A stretch of 64,000 nucleotides of DNA. Source: Arabidopsis thaliana. Its lineage: Eukaryota; Streptophyta; Magnoliopsida; Brassicales; Brassicaceae. Of the stretch, positions 1 to 11,427 are shown one piece after another. The stretch spans positions 1,736,001-1,800,000 of the forward strand of contig NC_003070.9 of assembly GCF_000001735.4 (NCBI RefSeq). The letters run 5' to 3'. A program made the translations under genes and the position numbers. The notes beneath the pieces were generated by a model. That model saw only the letters and a list, made by a program, of their open reading frames with translations. It was not told the origin of the DNA and searched no databases. Position 1 is the stretch's first letter. Each line of letters opens with the position of its first letter.

Positions 1-1365
1 AAGAGATCTATTTATGCAAATAGAAGGAGACCCCAAATCTGGAGGTACGAGTTAAGCTATAACTGACCCTTGATGTTGTACCTTTGTGATATGTGTTCAT
101 AAATTGCCACAATACAAGCTTCTTTACGCTAATATACAAATGACTACGCAGAGTCAGAATCAAGTGGGTTCTTGTCCTCATTGATTGGTGATGGTTGTGA
201 GTGTGATGGCTACAGCATTCGCATTGTTGGGCATTCTTTAGGAGGTGCTATCGCCTCATTACTGGGAATTAGAGTACGTTTTTAATTAATAAAAGGTTAC
301 ATGCCTTTCTTTAACATATCTTTCGTTTCTGAGTTCTTTTCTTTTTGCGGGTAGCTTCGTTGCAGATTCCCTAACCTATATGTATATGCCTATGGACCTC
401 TCCCATGTGTAGATTCGGATGTGGCAGAGGCATGTTCAGAATTTGTTACAAGGTAAATTTTTGATCATGCTGATTTTAATGGTTTAGATTAAGTCACTAA
501 TTGTTTAGCCCCTTGATGCAATTCTTAACAGCATTGTACTCGATAACGAATTCTCATCACGACTTTCATATGGATCAATCCGCCGGCTCCAAGTAGCAGC
601 AATCAAAGTACTGTCTCAAGACCCAAAAGCTGATACAGCACTCATTTTCAGACTCGCACGCCGGTTCTTGTCTGCAAGCAAACGCCAACGAGAAAATGTT
701 GAAGAAAAAACTTCAGAAGAAGCAATAGATGGTAACAACTTTAATCTCACTCTGATACTCATTCTTTTAGTTTCCCCCATCAAGAGAAATTACCTAATGA
801 GAAATATTTGCTTCTTCTTGCTTTTCTTGGTAAGTTAACAATTCACCGGAAAGCCAACACGATCAAATATACCCAATATGGGAAGAAGCTGAAGCAGAAA
901 TGCAGCAAGATAGCGAAGAGTTCATAAACCCATTTCACGGTATGGCCTCAGAGGATAATCCCGTGTCTCAGTTTATGGAAACAGGACCAACAAAAGAAGA
1001 CGATGATGAAGCTCCAGAGATGTTCATGCCCGGTTTAGTCATTCATATTGTACCCGAAGGAAACAACATGAGTGTGCCGATATGGCGAGGATGGCCAATC
1101 TGTGATGTGACGGATGGTTACAAAGCTTATGTTGCAAACAGAGAGAGCTTCAAAGAAATTATGGTTTCTCCATCAATGTTCCTTGATCATCTTCCTTGGA
1201 GGTAACTCTCTAAAACACAACTTTGATTTTTTTAAGTCAAAACAGAGCCTCTCTGAATCATTGCTACTGCAATTTATTGACTTCAGATGTAGACACGCGC
1301 TGCAGAAGGTTCTAGAATCTCGGAATCTCTTCTTCGATCTGACAAGTGAGACTGATATAGTATAA
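1..1365 (+). CDS. Class 3 lipase family protein, 3' part only (probably AT1G05790)
   Basis: The gene enters from the left edge, so the N-terminus is missing. Exons read 1-44, 152-273, 355-452, 532-731, 835-1201 and 1287-1365, all joining in frame and ending at TAA. Exon 2 carries the lipase nucleophile elbow GHSLGG, preceded by the strand IRIV, which is the hallmark of the alpha/beta-hydrolase lipase class 3 fold. It is followed by a FPNLYVYAYGPLPC-type segment and by SRLSYGSIRRLQ, both typical of diacylglycerol-lipase-like plant proteins. The rest is an acidic linker (EEAEAEMQQD, EDDDEAPE) and a conserved C-terminal block containing HIVPEG. Such enzymes hydrolyse acylglycerols, often at membranes. 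Substrate and location cannot be read from this fragment. The locus name is from gene order. Confidence 0.9.
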
Positions 1366-2861
1366 CACAAGACATGAACAGGTTTCTCTAAACTTCGATT
1401 GAACAACACAATGTGCATATATGTTCTTCTTATTGAAACATCAAACAACATAATGAATGAACTTTTCATATATATCTTCAAAATCAAATTCGTTTTTTTT
1501 TTTTATAAAGTTGTTTGGAGGCCACTAAGAATTTCGAGATGCTTGTACAACTGTACAAGGGATCGAATCGAACCCGCTTGACGTGTTAGGACGAAACTAG
1601 AGATGTAGATTAGCATTGTCGGCTGGTCGTTATTTATATAATCTTTTTCGTATATAGATCATTACTTTTGTAGCAAGTTATAGCTTTATTTAGAATCAAA
1701 CTCAAGAACCCTCACTGCAGCTTCCTTGAAGAGAAGACTCGTCTCTCAATCTTCAAAAGTAAGGAAAATATGAATAAACCTCGAACCAAATTTGGCTGCA
1801 AACACTTGAATTAGTCATGCGAACAATAAAAGACAGGAGAAAAGCAAAAGTAATATTCAAACAAAGGTTTTTAGGTTAATATCTCAAGTTGCTTAGGATG
1901 CTCTTAAAAATCCACAGTTTTTTAAAATTGGGGAATCATTTGATAATTATTCCTTTGCATAATATTGAAAATTAAGAGTTGAAAAGAAGAGAAGCTGAGT
2001 ATTTGGACTCTTTCTATATATGGACTATGGTCTATGGAGGCTCTTCTCCTTAATAACCGAAAGTTTTATCAGTTTTGAATTTCTTTTCCCAAAATTCGAC
2101 AGTCTTCCACTAAACTTTGTATATAAGATGGCTGGTCAAGTAGTCTCACGAATGTTTTCTTTTTGAAATTCAAATTGAGTAATGTGGCATCTAAAACGAG
2201 AATTACCAATTAAAGATTATCATGAGACCTTTTAAAAACATTCATTGTACTTGAAATTAGGTGTATATAAACTTTGATCATTTAAACCCCTTGGTCTAAA
2301 ATTGCATAACATTGCTCCGGTTTTGAGTTTTGACTATCATTCTATGAATTTCTTTAACCGTCAACAGTTCTTTGTTTACACAATTTTTGTGTAATTCGAT
2401 GACGTTGTAAATTTTTTAGACTTTGCATATTCATTTACGATATCAAATCATCGAATAATAGGTGAATGTTATTTCTGCAAGGTACTAATAATTAAATCCA
2501 AAGAGGAAAACATAACAAGTGAACATAATTTTTTTTATTAATTATATGCATATATTAATTCCCAAGAATATGATTACGTAATATGCTATAAAGTTTAAAA
2601 TAAATAACGAATCTCATTATAGACGAACATATATACATTAATCATATCTTTTAACTCGAACTTTTTTGTTTGAGTTGATCATGGATTTACTGTCACCGTT
2701 TTCTTTTCATTTTATTTTTTTAAATTCTCTATACTAAAACAAATAAAAAAAAATATTGAAATATTATATGCTCCTATTAAACAATTTTTTCTTTGCAGAC
2801 ACATCCACACTACTGTTAAGGTGATACTATTTGGAATTAATTAGGGCTTGAATTATGAAAG

Positions 2862-2909
2862 GTAAAATAATAAGTATTGAAATAAGTAAAATAATAAGTA
2901 TTGAAATAA
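2862..2909. repeat. 24-bp tandem repeat, two copies
   Basis: Two exact 24-bp copies lie at 2862-2885 and 2886-2909, each beginning GTAAAATAATAAG. They directly abut the left target-site duplication of the retroposed fragment. Confidence 0.9.
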
Positions 2910-3215
2910 GTAAAACGGTTAAAAGTGTCGGTTAAAAATAATAAGAGTGTGGTGAGGGACAACAGGATTCAGTCTTATGTCGCAGCAGGGCATCCTCATT
3001 GGTTACATGGTCTCTTTGAGGTTGAGAGAACTTCTCTTTCTAGCTAGCTTTGTTCTCTTTTCCAATCTTTGTCGTCATTTTTTGGTGAGATGTTATAGTT
3101 ATAAATAACATCTCATGGTAACTCTAACTAATCTTTTGTAAAGAGAACTTATCAGTTCTGGAAAATCAATATAATCCTTTCAGTGAAAAAAAAAAAAAAA
3201 GTAAAACGGTTAAAA
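2910..3215 (+). mobile_element. 5'-truncated non-LTR retroelement (LINE-like) or retroposed transcript, with target-site duplication
   Basis: The sequence GTAAAACGGTTAAAA occurs at 2910-2924 and again at 3201-3215. Between them is a 276-bp insert (2925-3200) that ends in CCTTTCAGTG followed by 15 A residues directly against the right copy. A 3' A tail inside a perfect 15-bp direct repeat is the mark of target-primed reverse transcription. The tail region, with a T-rich stretch and TATAATCCTTTCAGTG before the A run, resembles the 3' ends of plant LINEs as I remember them. No reverse transcriptase remains, so it would be a severely 5'-truncated copy. A SINE is less likely because I see no clear pol III B box. 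A processed transcript is the other alternative. Confidence 0.8.
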
Positions 3216-5110
3216 ATGAAGAAGTTGGGAGTTCCACGGACGGAGGAATAAGTCAAATAAGGAACAAAGCAAAACTGAAACAAAACTTTCAGCTGTAGCT
3301 TTTCAGTCTATCTGTCTCGCGCTTTGCTCAATTCCCAACAGTTCCAAATTCTAAAGTCAACTCATTTCCTCGCCGCGTAAATTCTTCCTTCGTAATTCGT
3401 GCCAAACAAATTACACCTGTTTTTTTCGTATTTTTTCATTGGTTCTACTTTTGTTTACGGATATGAAATAACTGATGTTCTAGTATAAAATTAATATATT
3501 TGATTGTTTCTGGAATTTTGTGTTTTGTGAATCTATCGTAAATATTATTTTAAATAAAATAACATGCCTATTAAAAGACAAGTGACATTAATATTGTACA
3601 AGATTTTTCTTCTCTTTTCTACTAATATATATATATATATAAATGTCAACCTCATGGTGAAAAATATGTCAACCTCGCTAGGAGAATGTCAACATATGTC
3701 AGTTATACTATTGTGTCATTAACATAATTAGAACTTTAGCTAAGGTAGTGGGTGAAGTCCTCGACCGATACCGTGGCCCGTACGTGTTTAACTTACTTTT
3801 TTTCTTTTTCCATCTCGATAATGGATTTGCCCTTAACCTATGCTTTCACATGATCACTCGACGTTAACATAAATTGTGTGTGTAGGTCAGTTATTTTTTA
3901 TTTTATTTTTGTGACAGCAAGGGTTAGTTTGTAACTAATTCCCACGTTGAATTTTATTCTACTCGTTAAAAGTATGTTAATTATGGCAGAACATGCAGTT
4001 GATCATGATACCTCTTGAATTTTTACTGTTCTCCAAAAACAATTTTTTACTGTTCACAAAATGGTGATCCATCAATTTAGCTAGTTTCCACTATAAATAT
4101 AATGAATGGTTTTTCTTTAGTATCAATTTACGTATCAACTAGCAAGCAAAAAGATCCCAAAATGCAAAAGTAAAAACGATAACTTAGAGAACAGATAGCG
4201 TTAGGATTTTGACCTTAGGAAACAACATCGAAAACTCCAGTGTACCTTTCTTTTGTCTTTTAGATCTCTTGCTTTCTTTTCTTTTTGTCAGCTTAACTCT
4301 TTTGCCCTTTCATTAGATCTCTTATCCTTTTTATACCCTTTTCTTTTACATGTGAATTGTTTTATAAAACAAATATAACGTTTTATTTTTAGATTGTAAA
4401 TAATGACGACTACTTCATCATTTATAAGCCATGGATATTTACGATCTTCAATATTTACATTATTTTCTACTATATAATATTTTAATCCGTTACTTAATGT
4501 CAATTTGACACTTCGACTGAAAATCTCTTAATTGATAATATACATTTTTTGTTAATTTTTACATTCATTTGCAGTAAATTAATTCTTAGCTTTCAATTAA
4601 AATCTATTTCCGTTTTGTTCAAGTATGATTTACCTCAGCGGCATTTCTGAATTTAATCAAATTATGGAAAGACTCTAACAAAAACTTACCATATATGATC
4701 AATTTTTTGTAAAAAAATAAAAATAATAATGATTTTAAAGGTGCAGATTTATTTTCAAAATTTCATATCCACTATATAAATTTTATTGTTGCATATCGAT
4801 GACCACAACTAGCCTAAATCGTAATCGAATAATACATAGCTCAAATTATTGTTAAGTTCTTTCTTTTTGTCTTTATAGGATAGTATAGAAGAGAAGCATG
4901 AGGCGTGAACAGAAATTATAAGATTAATAGAAAATGTTTAATAATTAGAACCGACCACATAAAATATTAATACTTGTCTCCCAACATATGAATATTATTA
5001 TTAAAACTTGTACCAACGATAACTTTTGAATAGTTTAATTTCTCAGTCAATACTCGCCAAACATATTGTAGCTTTTTCTATCTCCATGATCTCCATTCAC
5101 ATTTTCACTC

Positions 5111-5118
5111 TATAAATA
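5111..5118 (+). promoter_or_regulatory. TATA box of the DONGLE gene
   Basis: TATAAATA lies 93 bp before the ATG at 5204 and is followed by a pyrimidine-rich leader, which fits a plant core promoter with a short 5' UTR. Confidence 0.6.
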
Positions 5119-5203
5119 CGCATCTCACTCGTTGTCTCTCTTTATACTTCAACCAACTGCTCTCTATCTCTGTGTTTCCCTCTCTCTATACTGCCGTCCA
5201 TTA

Positions 5204-6619
5204 ATGGCGGCCAAAGTCTTCACTCAGAACCCTATCTATTCTCAATCTCTAGTTAGAGACAAAACTCCTCAACAGAAACACAATCTTGACCATTTCTCTA
5301 TATCCCAGCACACCTCTAAAAGACTCGTTGTCTCTTCTTCTACAATGTCCCCTCCGATTTCATCTTCTCCACTCTCTCTTCCTTCTTCTTCTTCTTCTCA
5401 GGCCATTCCTCCTTCTCGAGCACCTGCAGTGACTCTACCGTTGTCTCGGGTTTGGAGAGAGATACAAGGGAGCAATAACTGGGAAAATCTCATTGAACCT
5501 CTAAGCCCTATTCTCCAACAAGAGATCACTCGCTACGGGAACTTACTCTCCGCTTCTTACAAAGGGTTTGATCTAAACCCTAACTCCAAACGTTACTTGA
5601 GTTGCAAGTATGGAAAAAAGAACTTGCTTAAAGAATCCGGAATCCATGACCCTGATGGCTACCAAGTCACCAAGTATATCTACGCCACACCAGACATCAA
5701 CCTCAACCCTATCAAGAACGAGCCTAACCGTGCACGTTGGATCGGTTATGTAGCGGTTTCTTCTGATGAATCGGTGAAACGTTTGGGAAGGAGGGATATT
5801 TTGGTGACGTTTCGTGGCACTGTCACCAACCATGAGTGGTTAGCTAACCTAAAGAGCTCTTTGACTCCGGCTAGGCTTGATCCTCATAACCCTCGTCCTG
5901 ATGTCAAGGTCGAATCCGGGTTCTTAGGTTTATACACATCCGGTGAGAGCGAGAGCAAATTCGGGCTAGAAAGCTGCCGTGAGCAGCTTCTCTCCGAGAT
6001 CTCGAGGCTTATGAACAAGCACAAAGGCGAGGAAATAAGCATAACACTTGCGGGACATAGTATGGGGAGTTCTCTAGCTCAGCTTCTAGCTTACGACATA
6101 GCGGAACTCGGTATGAACCAGAGAAGGGACGAAAAACCTGTTCCGGTGACCGTGTTTTCGTTTGCTGGTCCTAGAGTTGGTAACTTGGGGTTCAAAAAAC
6201 GGTGTGAGGAGCTAGGAGTTAAAGTCTTGAGGATCACGAATGTAAACGATCCGATCACCAAACTTCCAGGTTTCTTATTTAATGAGAATTTCAGATCTTT
6301 AGGTGGTGTTTACGAGCTTCCTTGGAGCTGTTCTTGCTACACTCACGTGGGAGTCGAACTCACCCTCGATTTCTTCGATGTTCAAAACATTTCTTGTGTC
6401 CATGACCTCGAGACTTACATCACTCTAGTAAACCGTCCGAGATGCTCGAAATTGGCGGTTAATGAAGACAATTTTGGCGGCGAGTTTTTGAACAGAACAA
6501 GTGAACTGATGTTCAGTAAGGGACGACGTCAAGCGTTGCATTTTACAAACGCAGCGACCAATGCGGCATATCTACTTTGTTCTATATCCAACCATATGTT
6601 GTATTATAATATATTTTAG
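5204..6619 (+). CDS. DGL: DAD1-like class I phospholipase/galactolipase A1, DONGLE (AT1G05800)
   Basis: This is a single exon of 471 residues. The start is the first ATG (MAAKVF). The frame stays open upstream only from non-ATG codons. The first 75 or so residues are rich in Ser, Thr and basic residues and low in acidic ones, as expected of a chloroplast transit peptide. The catalytic serine is in GHSMG (about S286), with a matching Asp in NVNDPITK (about D349) and a His in the HDLETY motif (about H400). Conserved family blocks include ILVTFRGT and FSFAGPRVGN. Enzymes of this group release acyl chains from the sn-1 position of plastid glycerolipids, and DONGLE has been linked to supply of linolenate for jasmonate. 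It is intronless, unlike most neighbours. A TATA box precedes it. Confidence 0.95.
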   Translation: MAAKVFTQNPIYSQSLVRDKTPQQKHNLDHFSISQHTSKRLVVSSSTMSPPISSSPLSLPSSSSSQAIPPSRAPAVTLPLSRVWREIQGSNNWENLIEPLSPILQQEITRYGNLLSASYKGFDLNPNSKRYLSCKYGKKNLLKESGIHDPDGYQVTKYIYATPDINLNPIKNEPNRARWIGYVAVSSDESVKRLGRRDILVTFRGTVTNHEWLANLKSSLTPARLDPHNPRPDVKVESGFLGLYTSGESESKFGLESCREQLLSEISRLMNKHKGEEISITLAGHSMGSSLAQLLAYDIAELGMNQRRDEKPVPVTVFSFAGPRVGNLGFKKRCEELGVKVLRITNVNDPITKLPGFLFNENFRSLGGVYELPWSCSCYTHVGVELTLDFFDVQNISCVHDLETYITLVNRPRCSKLAVNEDNFGGEFLNRTSELMFSKGRRQALHFTNAATNAAYLLCSISNHMLYYNIF

Positions 6620-7154
6620 GTCTAGATTGATCCAAGCTAAAATTTTGGATTCTTTTTTAAGATAGGACAAAATAATTATTGCCCTATCTTTTACGTAGCA
6701 TAAGAAATGTACATATATAGATGTATATGCAAAACCTAATACAAAAAAGTATATTTTCCACATCCAAGATAAATTATTGCGTCTCATCTATCACAATGTG
6801 AACAAAAATAATTATTTTCTTCTCTTAGTTACTATGAGTTCACAATATAATACTTTTCTTTAGGTTAAAGCTCTCAACTGTTGATGAAGTACAAGAACTC
6901 AAAATTGTGAATGAAAAAAAGGGACATCATCCAATATCAGGCGTGTACATATTAGCATTGTTGTGTATCTTTTTATATTATAGTCCATTAGTCCTAATCG
7001 ATAGATGTATTTTTTTTTGTTTTATTAGTTATAAAAACAGACATCTATTATTAATTTGTTATGGTTAATTGGTTATTGTATATTATTATAGTAGAAGTGA
7101 CGTGAGGTACCAACGTATTAGATTATAAATATAAATAATGGCCAAAGACAAAGC

Positions 7155-7281
7155 CATTTGTCAAAACTTCAACGTCATTATAACCTGTAAGATTAAAAAT
7201 GAACAATAAGAAATCATATTTAGCAAAAAAAAAAAAAAAAAACAATAAGAATCATTTGTCAAATCTTCAACATCGTTACAG
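7155..7281. repeat. Diverged direct repeat around an A18 tract
   Basis: CATTTGTCAAAACTTCAACG at 7155 recurs with few changes at 7253 (CATTTGTCAAATCTTCAACA). The word AACAATAAGAA also occurs on both sides of the A18 run at 7225-7242. This fits a small old tandem duplication that was later interrupted by A-tract expansion. Confidence 0.55.
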
Positions 7282-8679
7282 TGTATAATTTATATTTTGA
7301 TTTTTTGTTCTAAATGATCAAAGTTCATATATAAAGTTATTTATATGCTCAAATTTAATCATCGAATATATATACAATTTGTCTATGTTATTTGTCAAAG
7401 ACAACGTCAGCAATAGTTCCATATACTCTCTTTTTCTTTCGGAGTCTTTATATTACTCACGGAGATATTAAATTATATTTATTTTTTCACTGAGATATTT
7501 TTTTTTTTTTGGTTTAATGTTAATAAACTCACTGAGATATTAATTAATACATGCAATCTTTATCTATATTTCCCATTTTTATTTGTAAATGTGTCCCTTC
7601 TCGTGTTATGCGAGGGTCTTTTTTTAACTTTTTAATTTCTCATTTGGAAGCTTTCATCTATAAATATATGCACTAGCTTATTCTATATATAACATAAAAC
7701 CGAAAAAAGGTTTTGTTCACGATGTGGATTCTCTGTTCACGAGAGGTTTTGTTGAAAAAGAAAGAAAGAAAATAATTCAACTTGAATTTGGAAGTTTGGT
7801 TACAGATCACATCATTCGACAATAAAAATAAAGACATATATAACAATTAGAACAGTAACTAATTTGAATTTCAGCTTCGATTTCTTACGAATCACATGGG
7901 GTCAATAAGGGTGGGGCTAGAAAAACACGTACGTTTGGAGACCAATGTGTGTATCATTCCTGCATGCGCATCAGATGTGTTTCACTCTTCAGAAAAACGT
8001 TTATTTTATTTTGCATGTCACAGTCGTAGCTAATTATCCGTACGCATCTTAATTACGACTCCATTTTACACACCAATTTATGGATATATAATTCAGACAA
8101 GATGAGTTCTCGTTTAATTTTACTTCTTTCCATTTGTGGAAGTTCATATACTATTGTGAAAATTTGAAAATAACTGGTGAAAGAGGAAACGTCCATATTT
8201 GTGGGCTCTATTTATAATAATAACAACAATATTAATTGTTTAGGTAAAAATTAACAGAACTATTTTGAATTACAATCGGAAAAAGGTTTGCGTCAAAAAA
8301 GTATTGATGAACCATGCATTTGATATAAGCATTTATGTTTGTTCAATTTACTATTAAGCAATTAAGTCGAATTTTATCGAATCATTTTAATTTTTACCTT
8401 TAACATTTCTGTGATCTTGAAATCTTTAAATTAACAATGTGAGTTATATACACTAGAGAAAAATAATTGCATTCCACTGAAAACCTCAACATCTTGGGAA
8501 ATTTAAACTTAATCAAAGACATCGCAAATGTTGCTTATCTTTTTATCAAGCCCAGCCCACATATTCGCGGCCCCAAAGCCCAAAGGTTAAGCTGACTCGT
8601 TACAAAATAAATAAGTATTAATAAAGGTTTTTGATTGGCTTATTTCGGTTTAAATTTAATACCATATCTTTCGGAAGAT

Positions 8680-8685
8680 CACGTG
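8680..8685. promoter_or_regulatory. G-box (CACGTG) upstream of bHLH128
   Basis: The perfect palindrome CACGTG lies 158 bp before the bHLH128 ATG, and an E-box-like ACATGT follows within 12 bp. G-boxes bind bHLH and bZIP factors. Whether this one is used cannot be told from sequence. Confidence 0.35.
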
Positions 8686-8842
8686 AGACACATGTGACAT
8701 CCAACGAATAGCCAATCGCTGAAAAGTGAAGACTTTTTGTTACCCCATAAACAAAAGCATCATCTCTCTCTCATCTTTTATTTTTCTTTTAGAAACCAAA
8801 CTTTTCAGATTTCTCTCTCTCCATTTGGCGATAGAAGAAGTC

Positions 8843-11427
8843 ATGTACCAATCATCATCCTCCACGTCATCATCATCGCAGAGATCATCGCTTCCCGGCG
8901 GCGGAGGACTGATCCGTTACGGCTCAGCTCCGGGATCGTTTCTAAACTCTGTGGTTGACGAAGTCATCGGAGGAGGCTCATCAAACGCTCGTGACTTCAC
9001 CGGCTATCAACCGTCGTCGGATAACTTCATCGGTAACTTTTTCACCGGAGCTGCTGACTCATCCTCGCTGAGATCCGATTCGACGACTTGTGGAGTCAAC
9101 AACTCATCCGACGGACAGAAACAGCTAGGCAATAACAATAATAATAATAGTAATAAAGATATCTTCCTCGACAGATCCTACGGTGGATTCAACGAGATCT
9201 CGCAACAACACAAGAGCAACGACATCGGAGGAGGAAACAGCTCAGGATCTTACTCTCTCGCTAGACAACGTAGCTCTCCCGCCGATTTCTTCACCTACCT
9301 CGCCTCAGATAAAAACAGTTAGTCCTTTTTTTACTCAAGAATAGTAACTGTGATGAGATATATATATTTAGACAGACAAGTTTACTCATTTTCAGACCAT
9401 TTTTCCTTAGAATTTGCCAAAAATCGTAATGTAGAATATGAGCTATATAGTTTTCAGTCATTCAATCATTCATTGCTCAACTAAAGATCCGTTTTTTGGT
9501 GAAATGAAAATCTAACCACGAGGGTATTTTCGGTATTTCTCACTGTGAAGTATCTAGTTTCTTACAAGTTAATTAACGACTATGTATATAAAATAAGTTG
9601 ACATTGTGAGCTTTGATATTTAGGGTCGTTGCTAAATTAGCTTGGTTGGTACTTGTGCAAGACGTGATCCTCGTATTTTCGGAATGACGAAAATACCATT
9701 TGATCCCTAACCACGTGCTTGAAAATACAGCAAAAATGTGGCTCGGTTACCCTTAATTTGGGATATTATTTAAATCTTCGAGGATTCCTATATCTCAAGT
9801 TGCATTTATTTATTTAGAGGATGGATTTTTTCGTTGATGACCAATAGTTTCTCTGCTGAGATGGCGAAATATCATTGGTTGTGATGAAGATTATTCAAAT
9901 AGAAAGCGATGTAGATCTAGTTGGTGGATCTGATCTGTCCACTTTTATATTATTTTTTCCTTGGTCCTGATGATTCGTGCTTTGCTTCGTTGTTATCTAA
10001 TCATAATATCTTCCACCAAGCCTGGATGTGACTTCCCACACCTAACCGGTCACCGGCCTGAACCGGAATTCAACTATCCATATTATCCAAAAATCCCTCT
10101 TTATTTACTTACATTATATGGTTTCTAATATTTTGGATGTGAATGTGAATTATTTTTAAAAATAATTTTCACGTAATGTCATTATAATATAGTTTACTTT
10201 GTAAATCAGATTTCTCGTTGAACCAACCAACCAGTGATTATAGTCCGCAAGGAGGGTCTAATGGGGGACGAGGACATTCCAGATTGAAGTCTCAGCTAAG
10301 CTTCACGAATCACGACTCTCTGGCTCGGATCAACGAGGTCAATGAGACCCCAGTCCACGACGGTTCAGGCCATTCGTTTTCTGCGGCTAGCTTTGGTGCA
10401 GCCACTACTGATTCTTGGGATGACGGTTCCGGTTCGATAGGGTTTACCGTGACTAGGCCCAGTAAACGATCCAAGGACATGGACTCTGGTCTCTTTTCGC
10501 AGGTACAATTTATTTGTTTCCATGTGGGATTCCTTTTTTTTTTTCTTCATGTGTTATTACTATAAACATGCTACTTTAGTCAAATTATATGAAATTTCAA
10601 AATTTCTAGAAAAGGACAAAAAAATGTAAAATATTTGTTTTAGGATAGACATAAAAAAAAAAATTAACTAGTAAAGGTAAATGCAGCAAAACTCTTTAGT
10701 GGCCATACATTTTTGTTGGTGGCCAATTCTTACCGAATATTTTTATCACTGGTTTTGCAGTATAGTCTTCCTTCAGACACTTCAATGAACTACATGGATA
10801 ACTTCATGCAGCTTCCAGAAGATTCTGTACCCTGCAAAATCCGGGCCAAACGCGGCTGCGCCACCCATCCTAGAAGCATCGCTGAGCGGGTCAGTTATAA
10901 ACACTTTTTAATTTATTTAGCGATGGATAATTAATTCACTAAATTTAGCAACAAATTTGATCGTCCCTAATCATGTAGACCCTATTCTTTTTGCCATCCT
11001 CCTATCTTAACCTATACAATATGTTTATATTATAGGAGAGGAGAACGAGAATAAGTGGGAAGCTAAAGAAGCTACAAGATCTTGTCCCCAACATGGATAA
11101 GGTTACTTTATATCAAATATATATAGTATATATGGTAACATCATTTTGAAAAAGTGTTCATTACCTCACACACTTGTTGCTGATTTTCTTAGCAAACAAG
11201 CTATTCAGACATGCTGGATTTAGCTGTACAACACATCAAAGGCCTTCAGCATCAACTTCAGGTTCCCTTATCTTACTTTTTCTGTTTAGGTCAGCTGAAT
11301 CCATTTCCAGAGTTCTCTCTAGTTCATGATCCATATTGATACATAAACACATTTTCATATACAAACGCAGAATTTGAAAAAAGATCAAGAGAATTGCACG
11401 TGTGGGTGCAGTGAGAAACCAAGCTAG
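8843..11427 (+). CDS. BHLH128: bHLH transcription factor bHLH128 (AT1G05805)
   Basis: Six exons, 8843-9317, 10210-10502, 10761-10889, 11036-11101, 11193-11261 and 11371-11427, join in frame to a 362-residue protein. The first half is low-complexity Ser, Gly and Asn sequence, including an Asn run. The conserved block RQRSSPADFF is typical of this clade. The bHLH domain covers about residues 283-345: a basic region with THPRSIAERERRTRI, which holds the Glu and Arg that contact the E-box, then helix 1 (SGKLKKLQDLVPN), a loop, and helix 2 (SDMLDLAVQHIKGLQ). A short Cys-rich tail (CTCGCSEKPS) ends it. It sits with the bHLH122/130/80/81 group (FBH-like regulators). It should act as a nuclear dimeric DNA-binding protein. 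Intron 1 is unusually long for the gene at 892 bp. Confidence 0.95.

Larger units (their letters stand above)
1366..5203. other. Long AT-rich intergenic region
   Basis: No convincing gene is visible here. The left part holds the 3' untranslated region of the lipase gene and the right part the promoter and 5' leader of the next gene. It contains a retroposed fragment at 2925-3200 with flanking direct repeats, a 24-bp tandem repeat beside it, an AT dinucleotide run near 3625-3641, and short repeats of ATGTCAAC around 3643-3695. Short open frames, such as one on the minus strand near 4288-4503, have AT-rich random composition. Confidence 0.7.
6620..8842. other. Intergenic region between DGL and bHLH128
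   Basis: No gene is seen. It holds the DGL 3' UTR, a run of 18 A at 7225-7242, and a diverged short duplication around it (7155-7183 against 7253-7281). The last 400 bp is the bHLH128 promoter, with a G-box at 8680 and a CT-rich leader. Confidence 0.7.

Noticed and set aside
2925..3200. SINE identity for the retroposed insert
   Set aside because: No convincing pol III A and B boxes are present; the 3' end looks more like a LINE or transcript tail.
5132..5203. N-terminal extension of the DONGLE lipase by 24 residues
   Set aside because: The frame is open, but the extension begins with TTG. The first ATG is at 5204 and gives a normal transit peptide.
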